NCBI GenBank assembly: GCA_026392775.1
Contig: JAPLBK010000008.1
Coordinates: forward strand, 1 to 8,413
DNA: 8,413 nucleotides
Source: Actinomycetota bacterium
Lineage (GTDB): Bacteria > Actinomycetota > Actinomycetes > Nanopelagicales > Nanopelagicaceae
Reading direction: 5' to 3'
The notes under the pieces were generated by a model. It did not search any database. It was not told where the DNA came from and was given only the letters and a program-made list of their open reading frames with translations. Shown here in pieces: positions 6,431-8,413 of the stretch. The first letter of the stretch is position 1. Each line of letters starts with the position of its first letter. The position numbers and the translations under genes were made by a program.

Positions 6431-8413
6431 TTAACGAGGACGGCGGCGACGCTGACTTGAGTTCGGACGAGGGCGCTTATTGCCACCACTGCGTACTGAC
6501 TTTTCAACGATTGGCTGGATGTATGGAACACCAGAAGGCTCTTGTGCGCCAGTGATCTTCATTAACTCAGTACTCAATGGGGTGACACCAACAAATTTTG
6601 GAGTAACACCAGCACGTGAAGTAAGTCCACCAATTGATTTTTGCTGCTTAGTTGTAGCAATTGTTACAACAGTTCCAGCTTCACCAGCACGAGCTGTGCG
6701 TCCTGCGCGGTGTAGATAATCCTTGTGATCTGTTGGCGCATCAACGTGCACAACAAGTGAGATTCCATCAACGTGAATTCCACGTGCAGCAACATCTGTT
6801 GCTACAAGGGCAGCGTTGGCTGAATCCTTGAAGAGTGCAAGAGTGCGAGTACGAATGGCTTGTGACTTACCGCCGTGCAATGCACCTACTGCAACACCTG
6901 CGTGAGCAAGTTTGTCAGCCAAGCGATCAGCGCCGCGTTGAGTCTTAACGAACATAATCGTTTTACCGTTACGTGCAGCGATTTGATTTGTGATGTCATC
7001 TTTATCCCCTGGGTTCATAACAAGAACGAAGTGCTCCATAGTTGAGACAGAGGCACGGTCATTTTGGAGTGAGTGAGTCTTTGGGTTCTTCAAGTACTGA
7101 CGAACTAATGAATCAACACCACGGTCAAGAGTTGCTGAGAACAACAAACGCTGTCCATCAAGCTTTGCTTGATCTAAAATCTCTTTAACTACTGGCAAGA
7201 AGCCCATGTCAGCCATTTGATCAGCTTCATCAAGGACAGTGATCTGTAGGTGATCAAGCTGAACTTCACCCTTATCAAGAAGATCAATTAAGCGACCAGG
7301 TGTTGCAACCAAGATTGCTGTGCCACGGCGCATTGCAGTGATCTGCTTTGCATATGACATTCCACCGGCAACAACAACTGATTCGTGACCAATTGAGCGA
7401 GCTAATGGCATTAATACTTCATCAATTTGCTGAGCAAGCTCACGTGTTGGTGTTAATACCAAAGCAAGTGGTTTATGTGGCTTTGCAACCTTGCCATTGA
7501 GGTTATTAAGAAGTGCTAAACCAAAGGCAAGAGTTTTGCCTGAACCCGTTTGTCCGCGGCCTAAAATGTCATAGCCAGCTAGTGCATCTGGCAATGTTGC
7601 AATCTGGATTGGGAATGGATGAATTATTCCCTGTTTTGCAAGGGCGTTTACCAATGGTGCTGCGATTCCAAGGTCGCTGAAAGTCGTAGTGATTTCAGTC
7701 AGTGGAGTTGCATCAACCAAGTTGGCGTCAGCTAAATTTGCTGAAATGTAGTTATCGTCTGCACCAAAATCAATAGCGGCATTCGTGTGAGTTTTTGATG
7801 AGCGCTTGAAATCATCACGGGCATACGCAGGTGAGTCATTGCGACGATCACGGACTGGACGCTCTGCACGAAAGTTAGCTGCGCGAGTATCAGGTGCTTC
7901 GCTGCGCTTCTTTGGACGTGTTGGATCAAACTTTTCTACCTTACGTGGAACAAAGTTTGGACGGCCATCATCATTACGTGCAACCTTTGCTTTGGCAGCA
8001 TCGCGGCGATTAGTTGGACGTGTATCTGAAGTTTTGTATTCGCTCTTTTTGAACTCTGGCTTCTTGTACTCTGATTTTTTGTTCTCTGGCTTAACAAACT
8101 CTTTTTTCTTATCAAAATCACGCTTAGTGCGATCATCACGTTGTGCAACAAACTTCTTAGCCCGGCTTTCTGGGCGCTGTGATTGTTCGATGCGTACTGC
8201 ACGCTCTTCTGGAGCCTCAATCGGACGTGGCTTTGAGGCCGTCTTTTCTTGGAAGCGCTTTGCACGAAGCTTTGAGCGATCAGTTAAACGCTCTTGCTTC
8301 TTAGACTGTGTTGATGAATCAACATCTGAGTAACGACGAGTAGATGCAGGCTTACCTGTTTTAGAAGTAGTTGCAGCGCTTTTGCGTGCATTCTTTTGTG
8401 CAGTTGTGTGACG
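6431..8413 (-). CDS. DEAD-box RNA helicase with long basic N-terminal extension, 5' partial
   Basis: 660 residues are visible; the start lies beyond the right edge. The core is a complete ATP-dependent RNA helicase (visible-residue numbering): Q motif with Gln270, GQTGSGKT (287-294), PTRELA (322-327), TPGR (371-374), DEAD (395-398), SAT (426-428), TDVAARG (539-545) and HRAGRTAR (568-575). A basic tail (637-660) ends in RRRRPR. The core resembles an actinobacterial helicase that I recall near bldC in Streptomyces (ITGAQEPSGVPY near the C-terminus). Residues 1-231 are a low-complexity, charged extension with 64 Lys/Arg and no Cys, Trp or Met. No in-frame stop or start codon occurs from 8413 to 7721. 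A TTG at 7718-7720 could be taken as a start, but it has no ribosome site, so I reject it. RNA unwinding or ribosome assembly is the likely role, with the extension aiding RNA binding; both are inferred. Confidence 0.94.
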   Translation of the reverse strand, partial: RHTTAQKNARKSAATTSKTGKPASTRRYSDVDSSTQSKKQERLTDRSKLRAKRFQEKTASKPRPIEAPEERAVRIEQSQRPESRAKKFVAQRDDRTKRDFDKKKEFVKPENKKSEYKKPEFKKSEYKTSDTRPTNRRDAAKAKVARNDDGRPNFVPRKVEKFDPTRPKKRSEAPDTRAANFRAERPVRDRRNDSPAYARDDFKRSSKTHTNAAIDFGADDNYISANLADANLVDATPLTEITTTFSDLGIAAPLVNALAKQGIIHPFPIQIATLPDALAGYDILGRGQTGSGKTLAFGLALLNNLNGKVAKPHKPLALVLTPTRELAQQIDEVLMPLARSIGHESVVVAGGMSYAKQITAMRRGTAILVATPGRLIDLLDKGEVQLDHLQITVLDEADQMADMGFLPVVKEILDQAKLDGQRLLFSATLDRGVDSLVRQYLKNPKTHSLQNDRASVSTMEHFVLVMNPGDKDDITNQIAARNGKTIMFVKTQRGADRLADKLAHAGVAVGALHGGKSQAIRTRTLALFKDSANAALVATDVAARGIHVDGISLVVHVDAPTDHKDYLHRAGRTARAGEAGTVVTIATTKQQKSIGGLTSRAGVTPKFVGVTPLSTELMKITGAQEPSGVPYIQPIVEKSVRSGGNKRPRPNSSQRRRRPR
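8024..8098 (-). repeat. Five tandem 15-base units encoding a 5-residue charged repeat
   Basis: Inside the helicase extension, visible residues 106-130 read as five consecutive pentapeptides: FVKPE, NKKSE, YKKPE, FKKSE, YKTSD. The pattern is aromatic (or Asn), two mostly basic residues, Pro or Ser, then an acidic residue. The DNA copies differ at synonymous and non-synonymous positions, so the array is diverged rather than recently expanded. Lengths in multiples of 15 bases keep the frame. Confidence 0.8.

Noticed and set aside
7718..7720. TTG as the start of a 429-residue helicase
   Set aside because: No ribosome site precedes it, and the same frame stays open for 693 more bases to the window edge with consistent codon use, so the true start lies outside.
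7936..8265. 109-codon open frame on the - strand
   Set aside because: Out-of-frame reading of the same low-complexity helicase extension; it has no recognisable protein and no ribosome site.
7806..8333. 175-codon open frame on the + strand
   Set aside because: It is an antisense shadow of the helicase extension. Its Ser/Arg-rich, low-complexity translation matches no family I know, and the opposite strand gives the sense frame joined to the helicase.
1..8413. A hidden defence, mobile or biosynthetic system
   Set aside because: Nearly every base belongs to housekeeping or conserved actinobacterial genes in a familiar order. I found no transposase, integrase, direct repeat array, tRNA-like edge or abrupt composition change.

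Overview
The window is an ordinary-looking stretch of chromosome from an actinobacterium. The order SCP-type protein, purF, purM, DUF3073, an uncharacterised protein and bldC is the arrangement I recall from Streptomyces, and partly from Mycobacterium (SCP-like, purF, purM, DUF3073). The DNA looks much more AT-rich than those genera (roughly mid-40s % GC by eye, not counted), and spacers are very short. That combination fits the streamlined freshwater actinobacteria (acI, Nanopelagicales), but this placement is inference.

Left half, + strand, 2-4348. The C-terminus of an SCP_3-type protein (cut by the left edge) overlaps purF by 4 bases, and purF abuts purM with no gap. PurF makes the first and PurM the fifth step of de novo purine synthesis. 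A 43-base spacer with a strong ribosome site leads to a 58-residue DUF3073 protein. Its stop overlaps the GTG start of a 271-residue conserved actinobacterial protein of unknown function. A 99-base intergenic region, the only long one, precedes bldC, a small MerR-like DNA-binding regulator. A 63-residue DUF5302-type protein follows.

Right half, - strand, 4370-8413. A Dcp-type M3 zinc oligopeptidase lies 27 bases downstream of a DEAD-box RNA helicase, probably in the same transcript. The helicase frame runs open, without stop or start codon, to the right edge. The visible protein therefore has at least 231 residues of lysine/arginine-rich, disordered-looking sequence before the helicase core, including five copies of a 5-residue repeat. 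The stretch 7721-8413 is thus coding, not empty. The two halves converge at about 4348-4371.

No stretch over 300 bases lacks a gene. I see no tRNA, rRNA, mobile element, CRISPR array or defence cassette, and no convincing undescribed multi-gene system. The best leads are the helicase extension, the coupled DUF3073/unknown pair, and a possible BldC site upstream of bldC.
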